Positions 41,477-41,803 of a DNA stretch of 41,803 nt are shown piece after piece (position 1 is the stretch's first letter; every line of letters starts with the position of its first letter). The stretch is from positions 1 through 41,803 of the forward strand of contig JAJHSB010000040.1 of the NCBI GenBank assembly GCA_022684035.1. Reading direction: 5' to 3'. This stretch comes from Candidatus Acetothermia bacterium. GTDB lineage: Bacteria > Bipolaricaulota > Bipolaricaulia > UBA7950. The position numbers were made by a program, and so were the translations under genes. The notes under the pieces are model-generated. The model did not search any database and was not told the origin of the DNA. It was given only the letters and a program-made list of their open reading frames with translations.

Positions 41477-41803
41477 CAAGTGCAACTTGTGGATAAAAAA
41501 ATTTAGTTTGCAAATTTGATTTATTGCTGGATTTCGACTTTAATAATTTGTTCATTTCAAAATTAAATACTTCGGTTGGCGTTTTGTACCCCAGACATTT
41601 CATAGGTCTGTTGTTGACCCGGTCCTGAATTCTCTTTAAATCTTCCTCTGTCAAGGAGTCAAGATCTGTTCCCTTGGGAAGAAACCATCTGACAAGTCCG
41701 TTTCTGTTCTCGTTGCTACCTCGCTGCCAAGAAGAGTAAGGTCTGGCAAAGTATATTCTCATTCCAGTTTCTCTTGTGATTTGTTCGTGTCCCGAGAATT
41801 CCA
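41469..41803 (-). mobile_element. IS30-family transposase, 5' part beyond the window
   Basis: The C-terminal part of an IS30 transposase: EFSGHEQITRETG (open to the window edge), MRIYFARPYSSWQRGSNENR, GLVRWFLPKGTDLDSL, then NNRPMKCLGYKTPTEVF. The DDE glutamate is in GSNENR. It stops at 41469. The frame is intact as far as visible. The element end is about 41464. The contig may end within it. Confidence 0.92.

Noticed and set aside
1-41803. tRNA or rRNA genes
   Set aside because: I looked for T-arm and rRNA signatures on both strands and saw none. A tRNA scan would be decisive.

Overview
The window is 41.8 kb of bacterial chromosome with moderate GC, closely packed genes, strong Shine-Dalgarno (SD) sites and sigma-70 style promoters. 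It is mostly housekeeping: dnaB, fabF, atpC, alr, murA, rho, hflX, rpiB, dnaG, rpoD, miaA, rpe, ribD and a type A RNase P RNA. Long stretches of DNA that encode secreted proteins, repeats and gene remnants lie between these blocks. The mix of a carbamate kinase with a knotted carbamoyltransferase, a biotin-dependent carboxyltransferase, TakP-like TRAP binding proteins and an endonuclease Q homologue fits a deep-branching, probably anaerobic heterotroph of the candidate-phylum kind (Bipolaricaulota-like is a guess). No gene here fixes the phylum. The left edge starts exactly in a 138-bp direct repeat and the right edge lies inside an IS30 transposase, so the window may be a contig that ends in repeats.

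Layout. 1-5000: dnaB, fabF and a solitary atpC on the minus strand, then a chain of two tiny ORFs and a thioredoxin-like/GNAT gene, all bracketed by the two copies of the 138-bp repeat. 5049-7520: alr and an endonuclease Q-type PHP protein. 7848-9666: a degraded locus with a truncated Spy-like protein, a frameshifted and truncated histidine kinase, a response regulator lacking its middle, and another gene remnant. 9940-12560: an EF-G paralogue coupled to a CBS-ACT protein. 18696-12623 (minus): an operon of glycosyltransferase, rpiB, Na/Ca exchanger, rho, murA and hflX. 18.7-21.5 kb: IS and repeat debris plus three exported or membrane proteins of unknown function. 21.5-23.7 kb (minus): carbamate kinase and a YgeW/AOTCase-like carbamoyltransferase, followed by the last 60 codons of a xanthine dehydrogenase. 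23.9-27.9 kb: dnaG, rpoD, miaA. 28.2-30.1 kb: a carboxyltransferase fused to an AccB-type biotin carrier. 30.4-31.0 kb: a c-di-GMP-I riboswitch in front of a secreted protein. 31.2-32.9 kb: a zinc-ribbon coiled-coil protein, a TPM-domain protein and rnpB. 33.4-36.2 kb: VanZ-like, YugP-like peptidase, rpe and ribD. 36.5-40.8 kb: a membrane zinc-ribbon protein and three tandem TRAP solute-binding proteins. 40.9 kb to the end: a broken IS481 interrupted by an IS30 element.

The most interesting signals are these: the riboswitch, which also moves the start of its gene; a conserved block placed directly upstream of the -35 box of several exported-protein promoters; the triplicated binding proteins that differ mainly around the likely ligand pocket; the carboxyltransferase-AccB fusion that keeps an internal start site; the RNase P gene whose promoter and 5' stem lie inside the preceding coding sequence; and several gene remnants (two-component system, xanthine dehydrogenase) that point to loss of c-di-GMP-independent envelope sensing and of purine catabolism.
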